Of a stretch of DNA of 64,000 nt, positions 27,371-35,143 are shown piece by piece. This stretch comes from Extensimonas soli. GTDB lineage: Bacteria > Pseudomonadota > Gammaproteobacteria > Burkholderiales > Burkholderiaceae_C. Below the pieces are notes generated by a model. The model had not been told where the DNA came from. It was given only the letters and a program-made list of their open reading frames with translations, and ran no database searches. The translations under genes and the position numbers were made by a program. The first letter of the stretch is position 1; each line of letters opens with the position of its first letter. Location: NCBI RefSeq assembly GCF_029211265.1, contig NZ_JARGEL010000013.1, positions 434,001 through 498,000 on the forward strand, read 5' to 3'.

Positions 27371-28743
27371 CGGTTTGCCTGATCGGTGTGCCCGCTTGGG
27401 CGCGGAAACACCACCGTGAAACGCGTCCCCTGCCCGTGGGGGCCGGCACCTACGTGGATGCGCGCCTCGTGGAAGGTGGCAACGCGCTGCACGATGGTCA
27501 ACCCCAGCCCTGCACCGCCGGGCGGGCTGGCGGCCGGGCGGTAAAACGGCTCGAAAATGCGCGTGCGTTCTTCGGGCGGGATGCCTGGCCCCTGGTTGGA
27601 AACCATCAAGTGAACCGCGTGCGCGTCGGCGCTGAGCGCGACGTCCACCCTGGCGCCCGCAGGCGAATAGCGGATCGCGTTGTCCACCAGATTGCGCACC
27701 AGGATCGTCAAGCCCAGGGCGATGCCATGCACCGGCATTTCGCCCTCGCCATCCACGCCCAGCTCCACGTGTTTGGCCACCGCCAAAGGGGCCAGTTCGG
27801 CCACCACGTCTGTGGCGACGGCGCGCAGATCGACCCGCGCGCGCAGCGCGCCGGTGGCCTCGGGGTCGAGCCGCGTCAGCGTGAGCAGCTGCGACACCAC
27901 GCGCGTGGCGCGGTCCACGCCCTGCAAGAGCTGTTGCAAGGCGTGCTCGCGCGGCGCGCCCTCGTCGGCGCGCAAGGCCAGCTGGGCCTGCGTTTTGAGT
28001 ACCGCGAGCGGCGTGCGCAACTCGTGCGCGGCGTGCGAGGTGAAGCGCCGCTCGCGCGCCATGGCGGCCTGCAGGGCTTCGAGCAGTTGGTTGAGCGCGC
28101 CGACGACGCCGTGGATTTCCTGCGGCACCCGCGTCAGCGATATGGGCGTGAGCTGCGCGGGCGTGCGGTGCACGATTTCGCACTCGGTCTGCGCGAGCGG
28201 CGCGAGGCCGCGCCGTATGCCCACCCAGACCAGCACCGCGAGCACGGGCAGCGCCAGGGCCAGCGGCCCCACGAGCTCGCCCAGCACATGCCGCACCAGG
28301 GCGACGCGCCCGGCCATGGGTTCGCCCACATACACCGTGATGAGCCCCGAAGGGTGCGCCTGCTGCAACACGCGCCAGGGTGTGCCCTGCAGCATGACGC
28401 TGGCGAAGCCGGGGGCATCGCTGAAGCGCTCCTGCGGCGCTGCGGAAGAGCGCACCAGCAGGCGCCCGCGGTACCACAGCTGAAAAGCGGCCTCTCCGTC
28501 GTACAGGCGCACCAGGCGCTCGCTGAAAACTCCTTGCAACACCTTCTCTGGCGGCTCTTCTTCGTCGCTGAGCTCGTGGTAGGCCAGCCCCGTGATCACG
28601 CCCGCGATCTTGCTCAGGCGGTCATCGTAGAGGTCTTCGATCTCGGCGCGGGCGTTCCAGAACACGATGCCGATCAGCAGCAGCCATGCAAGCAAAAACA
28701 CGCCCAGCATGGCCAGCGTGAGGCGGCGGCGGATCGAAATCAT
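27367..28743 (-). CDS. Sensor histidine kinase (QseC/TctE-like)
   Basis: 458 aa. The first span is LAMLGVFLLAWLLLIGIVFW (about 8-27), then a periplasmic domain of about 130 residues and a second span in VGPLALALPVLAVLVWVGI (about 160-178). The H-box is SHAAHELRTPLAVLK with His240, the N-box NLVDNAIRYSPAGA, and the G-boxes SNQGPGIPPEERTRIFEPFYR and GLGLTIV. ATG overlaps the regulator stop by 4 bp. It is the last gene of the predicted seven-gene operon 33878-27367, so its signal may be connected to that pathway. Confidence 0.9.
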   Translation of the reverse strand: MISIRRRLTLAMLGVFLLAWLLLIGIVFWNARAEIEDLYDDRLSKIAGVITGLAYHELSDEEEPPEKVLQGVFSERLVRLYDGEAAFQLWYRGRLLVRSSAAPQERFSDAPGFASVMLQGTPWRVLQQAHPSGLITVYVGEPMAGRVALVRHVLGELVGPLALALPVLAVLVWVGIRRGLAPLAQTECEIVHRTPAQLTPISLTRVPQEIHGVVGALNQLLEALQAAMARERRFTSHAAHELRTPLAVLKTQAQLALRADEGAPREHALQQLLQGVDRATRVVSQLLTLTRLDPEATGALRARVDLRAVATDVVAELAPLAVAKHVELGVDGEGEMPVHGIALGLTILVRNLVDNAIRYSPAGARVDVALSADAHAVHLMVSNQGPGIPPEERTRIFEPFYRPAASPPGGAGLGLTIVQRVATFHEARIHVGAGPHGQGTRFTVVFPRPSGHTDQANR

Positions 28744-29417
28744 GGGGTAGGCTGGGGAACTTGCAGTGGAATCATGTAACCCACGCCGCGCACCGTGACG
28801 ATGTATTCGCGCCGCAGCTTGCGGCGCAGGTGGTGCACGTGGACTTCGATGGTATTGCTGTCGATGTCGCTTTGCCAGCCGTAAAGGCCTTTCTCCATGC
28901 GCTCGCGCGTCAGCACCTTGCCCATGTTTTGCAGCAGCAGATGCAGCAAGGAAAATTCCTTGCTCGACAGATCGACCGGCTCGCCGGCCAGGTGCACCGT
29001 CCAGGCCACCGGATTGAGCACCAGATCGCCGTACTGGATCACGTTGTCCGAGCGTCCGCTTGCGCGCCGCAGCAGGGCGCGCAGGCGCGCGGCCAGCTCT
29101 TCGAGGTCGAAGGGCTTGGTCAGGTAGTCGTCGCCACCCGCGTCCAGCCCCGCGACGCGGTCGGCCACGGCGTCGCGCGCCGTCAGGATCAACACGGGCG
29201 CCGTCATGCCGATGCTGCGCGCGTAGCGCAGCACGTCGATGCCGCTGATGGCCGGCAGCCCGAGGTCGAGCACCACCAGGTCGAAGCGCTCCTTGCGCAG
29301 CGCGGCCTGGGCCGCCGCGCCGTCACGCGCCCAATCGACCGCGTAGCCCTCCTGCTGCAGCCCGGTCTGCACGGCCGCGCCCAGCATGGCGTCGTCTTCG
29401 ACGAGCAGCAAACGCAT
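28740..29417 (-). CDS. OmpR-family response regulator (QseB-like)
   Basis: 225 aa. Receiver domain with VEDDAML (6-12), phospho-acceptor in VVLDLGLPAISG (about 51) and Lys in TKPFDLEEL (about 102). DNA-binding winged helix from about 135 (VDLSSKEFSLLHLLLQNMGKVLTRERMEKGLYGW, VEVHVHHLRRKL). It begins 4 bp after the stop of the TPR-protein gene and overlaps the kinase gene by 4 bp, so it belongs to the upstream operon. Likely regulates that operon or its own transcription, which is inference. Confidence 0.9.
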   Translation of the reverse strand: MRLLLVEDDAMLGAAVQTGLQQEGYAVDWARDGAAAQAALRKERFDLVVLDLGLPAISGIDVLRYARSIGMTAPVLILTARDAVADRVAGLDAGGDDYLTKPFDLEELAARLRALLRRASGRSDNVIQYGDLVLNPVAWTVHLAGEPVDLSSKEFSLLHLLLQNMGKVLTRERMEKGLYGWQSDIDSNTIEVHVHHLRRKLRREYIVTVRGVGYMIPLQVPQPTP

Positions 29418-29421
29418 GGCT

Positions 29422-30150
29422 TCAGTTTGCGCTGGCGCCTGTTTTTTGCGCCAAGTCTGCCAAGGCGGCCTTGATCTCTTTGCGGCGCCCTTCGTCGGCC
29501 AGTGCGCGGTCGGGGCGCGGCGGCGCGGCGAGCGCCTTTTCGAGCGCGGCCTTGGCTTCGGGGTAGGACTTTTTCTTCATCAAGAACAGGCCGTAGAAAT
29601 AATTCGCGTCGATGCCGTTCGGGTCGATCGCGAGGGCTTTCTTCAGGTATTGCTCGGCTTTTTCATCGTCGCCAAAACCAAGCGGCCAGCCGGGCACCTG
29701 GAAGTACAGGCTGCCCAGCGAGGTCGGAATCGATCCGCCAAAGCCGCTCGGGTCGAGCACCTCGGCTTCGAGCAGGCGGTCGCGCGCTTCCTTGGCCAGG
29801 CCGATGGCGCGCAACTGGCTCAAGCCCTGCAAGGAGCCCGCGTAGGTGGCCAGGCAGATGGCCTCCCAGGTAAGCACGCCGGCGCGGTCTGGAAAGCGCT
29901 TTGCGGCTTCACGCGCCTGCTCGGCCAGCGCTTCGAGCGCCTTGACGCGCTCCTTGCCCTGGCGCTGGTAGTTGGCCACGGCCCATTGCTGCTGCAGGGT
30001 TCGCACGGCCTGCTCGGGCGTCGTGGCGGCCGCTATCGCCGCTGCCGCTGTCGGACTGGCTGCGGTGTCTTCGGCGTGGCCCGCAGTGGAAAGCCCCAGA
30101 CACAGGGCTACCATGAGCGATGCCCCGATGGCGTGGCGTTTGGATGGCAT
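29422..30150 (-). CDS. Exported TPR-repeat protein
   Basis: 242 aa. A signal peptide (MPSKRHAIGASLMVALCLGLSTAGHA, cleavage after about residue 26, AxA-type) precedes an Ala-rich stretch and helical repeats. A clear TPR-like unit lies in EKAEQYLKKALAIDPNGIDANYFYGLFLMKKKSYPEAKAALEKAL (about 170-215). Predicted periplasmic, with no lipobox cysteine. It sits between the SDR gene (21 bp gap) and the response regulator (4 bp gap) in the seven-gene operon. Might be a binding or assembly factor; no specific function is recognised. Confidence 0.78.
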   Translation of the reverse strand: MPSKRHAIGASLMVALCLGLSTAGHAEDTAASPTAAAAIAAATTPEQAVRTLQQQWAVANYQRQGKERVKALEALAEQAREAAKRFPDRAGVLTWEAICLATYAGSLQGLSQLRAIGLAKEARDRLLEAEVLDPSGFGGSIPTSLGSLYFQVPGWPLGFGDDEKAEQYLKKALAIDPNGIDANYFYGLFLMKKKSYPEAKAALEKALAAPPRPDRALADEGRRKEIKAALADLAQKTGASAN

Positions 30151-30171
30151 GTTTTGCTCCTTTGCAATGGG

Positions 30172-30996
30172 TTACGACGTTTGCTGCTCTGGCTGCGCTT
30201 GCTGCGTGGGGTGCGGTTTGGCAAAACGCCGCACCACCTCGGCCTGCTTGCGCATGGCCCTGTCCACCAGCGCGGGCCACAGCGCATTGAGGCGCACGAA
30301 CCAGGATTCGGGCCAGCCGAGCACCGCCTCGCGGGCGTCGCGGCGCATTGCGGCGAGGATTTGCTCGGCCACGGCCTCGGGCGTATCGACCGCCATCCTG
30401 GTGGCCTTGGCCATCTCGTAAACCTCGGGCGGGTTGAGTGCCGTGCGCACCGCGCGTGGGGCCACGTAAGTCACGCTGACGCCGCTGTCGGCAAGCTCGC
30501 GCCGCAGACCTTCGCTGAAGCCGCGCAGCGCAAACTTGCTCGCCGCATACACGGTGTAGCCCGGCAACGCGAGCGCACCCAGCACCGAGCCGCAAAAAAC
30601 CAGCTGGCCGTCGCCGCGTGCCGTCATCTGCGGCAGCACGGCCTGCGCGAGCCACATCGCCGAGGCGCAATTGGTGCGCAGCATCTGCTCCATGGCGTCG
30701 GCGTCTTCGTCGATGAAGCAGCGAAAACTCCCCTGGCCTGCGAGGTGCACCAGCACATCGACGCCGCTGAGCGACGCCTTGGCCTGTTCGACCGCGGCGC
30801 GGCAGCCGGCCGCCGTGGCGAGATCGGCCACCACGATGCTCGCCCCCGGCAGGCCGGACGCGAGCCGCGCCAGGGCCTCGTGCCGCCGCCCGACCAGCGC
30901 CAGGCGCGCGCCCGCTGCCGCGAGGCGCTGCGCCAGCGCCGAGCCTATGCCGCCGCTCGCGCCCGTGAGCAATATCCGTCTGTTGCGCAATTCCAT
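30172..30996 (-). CDS. Short-chain dehydrogenase/reductase
   Basis: 274 aa classical SDR. Nucleotide motif TGASGGIGSAL (residues 10-20), VVADLATAAG, the HLAGQGSFR region, catalytic Ser in GSVLGALALPG (about 138) and YxxxK in YTVYAASKFALRG (Tyr about 151, Lys about 155). The sequence after the active site, VTYVAPRAVRTALN, is the usual lid. A tail rich in Gln ends the protein. Fourth gene of the predicted operon; a reductase acting on an acyl or carbonyl intermediate made by the ligase/oxidase genes is a fair guess, the substrate is unknown. Confidence 0.87.
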   Translation of the reverse strand: MELRNRRILLTGASGGIGSALAQRLAAAGARLALVGRRHEALARLASGLPGASIVVADLATAAGCRAAVEQAKASLSGVDVLVHLAGQGSFRCFIDEDADAMEQMLRTNCASAMWLAQAVLPQMTARGDGQLVFCGSVLGALALPGYTVYAASKFALRGFSEGLRRELADSGVSVTYVAPRAVRTALNPPEVYEMAKATRMAVDTPEAVAEQILAAMRRDAREAVLGWPESWFVRLNALWPALVDRAMRKQAEVVRRFAKPHPTQQAQPEQQTS

Positions 30997-31019
30997 GGGG
31001 CCTCCTCAAAAAAAGGTTT

Positions 31020-31679
31020 TCATGCCTGCGGCGCCTGCAGCACGCTGCGAAACACGTCGCCATACAAACCGTACATCTGCCGCGCGCACCACAGCACCGC
31101 GCTTTGGTCGCCTGGGTCGTCGAGGCGCTCCATCAGGTGCTCGAAGTAGCCGATGTGGCTCTGGTCCAGCTCGCCGTGGCTCGTGAGGTACGAAAACGCT
31201 GCATCGGGCAGCTGCAGGGCCGATTGGATGGCCCGCGCAGCGCGCGTGGCGAGGTTGACGCTCGTGCCTTCGAGCACCAGCACCATGCCGAAAAAGCCCG
31301 CCGGGTTGCGCCGCATCACCGTGTCCCAGGCGTAGGCCACCATGCGGTCGGTGGCGAGCGCCGGCGCGCCGTGGCGCACGGCTTCGGGGTCGCCGCCGCA
31401 GGCGCGGATGTCGTCCAGCACCCATTCCTGGTGGCCGTATTCTTCGCGCACGTATTCAGCCACCGCTTCACGCAGCCATTCGAGGCGCTCCGGCAGGCGC
31501 GCGCCCACGGCCATCAGCAAGGGCACGGTGTGCTTGACGTGGTGGTAGGCCTGCGTCAAAAACGCCTGGTACGTGGCCAGGCTCACCTGGCCCGCGACGG
31601 CGGCGGAAAAGAGCGGGATCGCGAGGAATTCCGCGCGTTCGGCCTCGGTACCGGCCAGCAGTTCGGCATAAAAACCCAT
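31020..31679 (-). CDS. Haem-oxygenase-like di-metal oxidase (HDO/TenA-like, iron-containing redox enzyme family)
   Basis: 219 aa from ATG at 31679, which has AAGGAG nine bases upstream; an earlier ATG at 31697 is less favoured. The fold is all-helical and TenA/PqqC-like. Candidate metal ligands are in FLTQAYHHVKHTVPLL (about 39-54), VREEYGHQEWVLDDIRACGGDP (about 82-103), MVLVLEGTSVN (about 138) and HGELDQSHIGYFEHLMERLDD (about 170-190), the last with the H-x3-D-x2-H arrangement of HDO enzymes such as UndA. Those use iron and O2 on fatty acids or amines. It lies between an adenylate-forming ligase (1 bp gap) and an SDR, suggesting oxidation of an activated acyl chain. Confidence 0.85.
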   Translation of the reverse strand: MGFYAELLAGTEAERAEFLAIPLFSAAVAGQVSLATYQAFLTQAYHHVKHTVPLLMAVGARLPERLEWLREAVAEYVREEYGHQEWVLDDIRACGGDPEAVRHGAPALATDRMVAYAWDTVMRRNPAGFFGMVLVLEGTSVNLATRAARAIQSALQLPDAAFSYLTSHGELDQSHIGYFEHLMERLDDPGDQSAVLWCARQMYGLYGDVFRSVLQAPQA

Positions 31680-31680
31680 G

Positions 31681-33174
31681 TCAGAGTGCTCCTTCATCGT
31701 CAGACCATGCCTGCGCCAGCTGCGCGGCGTAGGCTTGCTGAATCTGCGGCCTGCGCAGGCGGCCGTTGGGCGTGAGCTGCCCGTTTGCTATGGAAAAAGG
31801 TGCTTGCGCCCGCACCCAGGCGTGCACTTGGGCGTAATCTGGCAGCTGGGCATTCACCGCGGCAAGCGCCTTGGCGAGCGCCGCGTCTTCCAGGCTCGTG
31901 TGCAGCACTGCGGCGTTGCGCGCACGTCCTTCGCCAAACATGGCCGCCTGCACGATGCCGGGCACCTGCGTGAGCTCGCCCTCGACCCATTCGGGGGCCA
32001 CGTTGCGCCCGAAGGCCGTGATGTAAATGTCTTTCTTGCGCCCCGTGAGGAACAGGAAACCATCCTCATCAAAAGCGCCGATGTCGCCCGTGGGCCAGAA
32101 GCCGGCGTCCAGCGCTGGTGCGGCCTGCCGCAAATAGCCGGCACACACCGCCCCGCGCACCCACAGCTCGCCGTCCGCAGCCACGCGCACCTGGGCGTGC
32201 GGCAAGGGCTGGCCTACGCTGCCCATGCGCGCGGCGCCGGGCCGGTTCACGGCCACCACCGAGGCCGATTCCGACAGGCCATAACCTTCGAACACCGGCA
32301 GGCCCGCGGCCTGCGCGCGCTCGAGCAGGCGCAGCGGCACCTTGGCCCCGCCCACGGCCACGAAGTGCAGCGCTTGGGTGGGCAGGCCGCGCTGCTCGAC
32401 TTGCGCCACCAGCGCGGCGAGCAGCTGCGGCGTGAGCACCACGGTGCCGGGGCGCGCGCGCTGCAGCGCCTGCCACAGCTGCGCGGCGTCCACCTCGGCC
32501 GCGCCGCGCAAACCCACGTCGGCCAGCGGCCAGAGCGCCGTCGTCATGCCCGCGAGCAAAGGGGCGTACAGGCCGGCCACGTTTTCCAGCAGCACGGCCA
32601 GCGGCAGCACGGCAAGGTGCCGGTCCTGCGCGCCGACGCCTGCGGCCCACACCAGCGACCGGGCCACCGCCTCCAGGGCCTCGCGGCGCAGCAACACGCC
32701 TTTGGGCGTGCCCGTGGTGCCCGAGGTGTAGGTCACTTTGGCAACGCCTGCCGGCAAGGGCGGCGCCGTGGGTTGCAAAGGCACGGCCCACAAGGGCACG
32801 CCGGCCACTTCGCCCAGCGCGACGATCGGCGCGCCCGTACCAAAGGCGGCGAAGGCTTGTGGCCTGTCCGTCACGACGGCTTCGACGCCGGAGTCGGCGA
32901 GCACGTGGCCCAGCTGTTGCGCCGAGAAAAACCCCGGCAGCGGCACGACGGGCACTTGCGCCGCGAGCGCCGCCAGATCGCACACGGCCCAGGCCGGTGA
33001 ATTGTCGAGCGCGAGCGCGATGCCGCGCCCGCGCAGGGGCAGCAGCTTTTCCTGCCATGCGGCAACCTGCTGCGCAGCCGCAGCGAAGTCGAGCGTGAGC
33101 GCCGCGCCTTCCCACGCCGCCGCATGCGGCTGCACGCGCGCCCAGTGCTGCAAGGCGTCGATCAATGCGGACAT
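31681..33174 (-). CDS. Adenylate-forming (AMP-dependent) acyl ligase
   Basis: 497 aa ANL-superfamily enzyme from ATG at 33174. P-loop-like motif VTYTSGTTGTPKGVLLRREAL (about 143-163), YGLSESASVVAVNRPG (about 294), aspartate motif WPTGDIGAFDEDGFLFLTGRKKDI (about 358) and hinge ITAFGRNVAPEWVE. At the C-terminus the motif that normally carries the catalytic lysine reads NGQLTPNGRLRR, with Arg where acyl-CoA synthetases have Lys. No carrier domain. It overlaps the hemolysin-family gene by 13 bp and is followed 1 bp later by the di-metal oxidase. Likely activates a carboxylic acid; the product may be an acyl-AMP or a thioester. Confidence 0.88.
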   Translation of the reverse strand: MSALIDALQHWARVQPHAAAWEGAALTLDFAAAAQQVAAWQEKLLPLRGRGIALALDNSPAWAVCDLAALAAQVPVVPLPGFFSAQQLGHVLADSGVEAVVTDRPQAFAAFGTGAPIVALGEVAGVPLWAVPLQPTAPPLPAGVAKVTYTSGTTGTPKGVLLRREALEAVARSLVWAAGVGAQDRHLAVLPLAVLLENVAGLYAPLLAGMTTALWPLADVGLRGAAEVDAAQLWQALQRARPGTVVLTPQLLAALVAQVEQRGLPTQALHFVAVGGAKVPLRLLERAQAAGLPVFEGYGLSESASVVAVNRPGAARMGSVGQPLPHAQVRVAADGELWVRGAVCAGYLRQAAPALDAGFWPTGDIGAFDEDGFLFLTGRKKDIYITAFGRNVAPEWVEGELTQVPGIVQAAMFGEGRARNAAVLHTSLEDAALAKALAAVNAQLPDYAQVHAWVRAQAPFSIANGQLTPNGRLRRPQIQQAYAAQLAQAWSDDEGAL

Positions 33175-33878
33175 TGGGCTCTCCGCGCGAGGTCTTGCGC
33201 ACCCAGGCCGCAGCCCAGCGCCAGCCCGCGCAGCCACAGCGCAAGCAAAGGCGCCGGCACGTCGCCCACCGCCTTGCGCACCGCCATCGCGCCCTGCGGC
33301 ACGGCGCCGGCCATGACCTGCGGCGCGCCGTCGTCCGCGTAGTACGTGCCCCAATCGCGCCCGCCGCCGGGCAGCCGTTCGGCCTGCGCCGGCGCCAGTG
33401 CATGCAGCTCAATGCCCAGCCGTGCAAAGGTGTTGCGCAGCTCACGCCGCGCCGTGAACACCACCCACTGCATGCCGCACGCGGCAAGAAAGGCCGTCAG
33501 CGTCACCACCAGCGCACGCGCGCCGCCGGTGATGTCCGCCGCCAGGCTGCCGACTTCGACGATGGTCTCGCGCGCTGCGCTGGCGCCGGGCAAAACGGTT
33601 TCGACCGGTGCGTCCAGGTAGTGTTCGAGAAAAAACGGCGCCTGTCCGCGCCGCAGTGCCAATGCGGCGCGCACGCGGCCGTGCGGGTCACGCAGCACCA
33701 GAAAAGGCCCCGCCGGCAAGGCGATGCGCGCGCCATAGCGCTCGAGGTAAATGGCCTGCACGAAGCGCCCCACAGCTTCGGCACCCGGCTCGTCTTTGCG
33801 CACCCAGGCCACTTCGACGAGCTCCTGCGTGGACATGGTTTCAGGTTTGCGCCGCTGAGGACACAGGGTGGTTGGCAT
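33162..33878 (-). CDS. Thermostable hemolysin family protein
   Basis: 238 aa from ATG at 33878, preceded by CGGAGG, a good ribosome site; a second ATG at 33836 (MSTQELVEVAWV) exists. Family landmarks are FVQAIYLERYGARI (about 38-51), PFFLEHYLDAPVET (about 84-97), ETIVEVGSLAA (about 107), and CGMQWVVFTARRELRNTFARLGIELHALAPA (about 132-162), in which the lipid/acyl-pocket-like helix lies. The Vibrio delta-VPH hemolysin gave the family its name; its fold is thought to be acyltransferase-like, and toxin activity is not implied. First gene of the predicted operon, 27 bp downstream of a 178-bp repeat. Confidence 0.85.
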   Translation of the reverse strand: MPTTLCPQRRKPETMSTQELVEVAWVRKDEPGAEAVGRFVQAIYLERYGARIALPAGPFLVLRDPHGRVRAALALRRGQAPFFLEHYLDAPVETVLPGASAARETIVEVGSLAADITGGARALVVTLTAFLAACGMQWVVFTARRELRNTFARLGIELHALAPAQAERLPGGGRDWGTYYADDGAPQVMAGAVPQGAMAVRKAVGDVPAPLLALWLRGLALGCGLGAQDLARRAQCPH

Positions 33879-33905
33879 GGTTGACCTCCGAACATCGTTG
33901 CGTTG

Positions 33906-34083
33906 AACCCAGATCGTTCATGAGGACGCGGGACGATGGCGAGGCGGCTGGCGAGGCAGTTTGGTCGCGGGTGAGAAGTCCATGGCCGGTGCCATGGACG
34001 CCGAAGCCGCGGCCAAAATGACCGTCAGACGTCCGCCAGTGCCCGCGTAGGTGCGAAGCACCGCCTCATGGACAATCTGGGTT
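33906..34083 (-). repeat. 178-bp palindromic-ended element (family A), copy 3, inverted
   Basis: Inverted relative to the copies at 18.6 and 19.6 kb. Ends AACCCAGATCGTTCAT and ATGGACAATCTGGGTT, central hairpin GTCCATGGC-CGGT-GCCATGGAC (perfect 9-bp stem). It fills the start region of the hemolysin-family operon, so that operon's promoter must lie in the 27 bp left, inside the element, or beyond it. Together with the 120 bp after it, it explains the gene-free interval 33879-34207. Confidence 0.85.
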
Positions 34084-34186
34084 GAAGGTCATGCTAGGGA
34101 CGGATACTTAAGAAAAGCTTGGGGTCGGCAGCGAAAGGTGCATGTACCCAAAAATTTGGCCAAATCGCCCTCCAAGGTAGGTATAT

Positions 34187-34203
34187 CAAGCGCTGGCAGC
34201 TAT
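34187..34203 (+). repeat. Short dispersed motif, copy 2
   Basis: CAAGCGCTGGCAGCTAT, one mismatch from the copy at 56702-56718, ending five bases before the stop of the arginase-like gene. No other feature is visible between 34084 and 34207. Confidence 0.45.
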
Positions 34204-34207
34204 TTTG

Positions 34208-35137
34208 TCAATAGCTTATGCGGCTTTGCGCGAGCGCCGCGAGCAAGCTTTGATTCACCTGCGCCTGCTCCTCCTGCCAAGTCTGCAGCTGCGCCGCGCT
34301 GATGGCCGGCTGTGCGTCCAGCGCGCTGAGCCAGCGCTTCCAGCGCGTGCGGTAGGGGTGGATCGAGACCTCGCCCGTGATGTCCGAGCCCACGATACGC
34401 CCGCGCAGCGCCGCGATCACGCGCAGGGCTGCGGGCAGGTCGAAGCAGCCCTGGTCCCAGTTGGTGTGCGCCACCGTGGGGCTGAACACGTCCTTGTCTA
34501 TGGAGAGGTACACGGGCGCGTCACCCGCGTGCAGTTCCATGCAAAAGGCGTCGAGCAGCTGCGCGGGCGTGGCAAAGCTGCGGCAGGCCGCGCCGGGGCC
34601 GAGCGCGCGCGTCCAGCGCAGGTCCACGCCCACGCTCCAGTAGCGCACTTTGCCGCGCGCGAGCGGCAGCAGGTGGTTTTCCCAGGCGTGGCGCCAGCCC
34701 ACGTCGCCCGAGCCGATGCCGAGTACGTCGATGCGGCGCACGCGCGGCAGGCGCGCTGCGTGGTGCACCCACGAGCCGCAGTGGATGCCCCACGGAAAGC
34801 GCATGTTGTCGGGGTGGTTGTCCAGCACCACCACGTCGAAGGGTGCGCTGCCAGGCACGCGCTGCAGCAGCCAGTGGCTCAGGTGGTGAAAGTCACCGCT
34901 GCCCAGCAGCACCGTACCGTGCGCTGCAGGCACGAGCGCGTCAAGCAGTGCCTCGGCGTGCGCGCAGAAGGCTGCCCAGCAGCGCCAGCCGCAGCCAAAG
35001 CGCATTGCCTCTTGCCAGGCTCCTAGCGGCACGCGCAGTGCCGGCCCCATGCCGGCCACACCGTCGATGCCCTGCACCGAGCCGTCGAGGTCAAGCACCA
35101 GCGGCGCGGGAGCGGTCAGGGCGGTGGTTGCGGTCAT
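34208..35137 (-). CDS. Arginase-fold (ureohydrolase superfamily) protein
   Basis: 309 aa. The three metal-binding motifs of the superfamily are present in altered form: GSGDFHHLSHW (about 92-102), VVLDNHPDNM (about 121-130, for DAHxD) and YLSIDKDVFSP (about 212-222, for SxDxDxxDP). A binuclear Mn site is therefore plausible. The sequence is divergent from true arginases and agmatinases, and substrate could be another guanidino or amide compound. It starts 7 bp after the stop of the acyltransferase gene upstream, so the two form one unit. Confidence 0.82.
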   Translation of the reverse strand: MTATTALTAPAPLVLDLDGSVQGIDGVAGMGPALRVPLGAWQEAMRFGCGWRCWAAFCAHAEALLDALVPAAHGTVLLGSGDFHHLSHWLLQRVPGSAPFDVVVLDNHPDNMRFPWGIHCGSWVHHAARLPRVRRIDVLGIGSGDVGWRHAWENHLLPLARGKVRYWSVGVDLRWTRALGPGAACRSFATPAQLLDAFCMELHAGDAPVYLSIDKDVFSPTVAHTNWDQGCFDLPAALRVIAALRGRIVGSDITGEVSIHPYRTRWKRWLSALDAQPAISAAQLQTWQEEQAQVNQSLLAALAQSRISY

Positions 35138-35143
35138 CGGTGG

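Noticed and set aside
25850..28477. Long open frame on the minus strand across both kinase genes
   Set aside because: It spans two real genes in opposite directions and is Arg-rich, low-complexity; a shadow frame.
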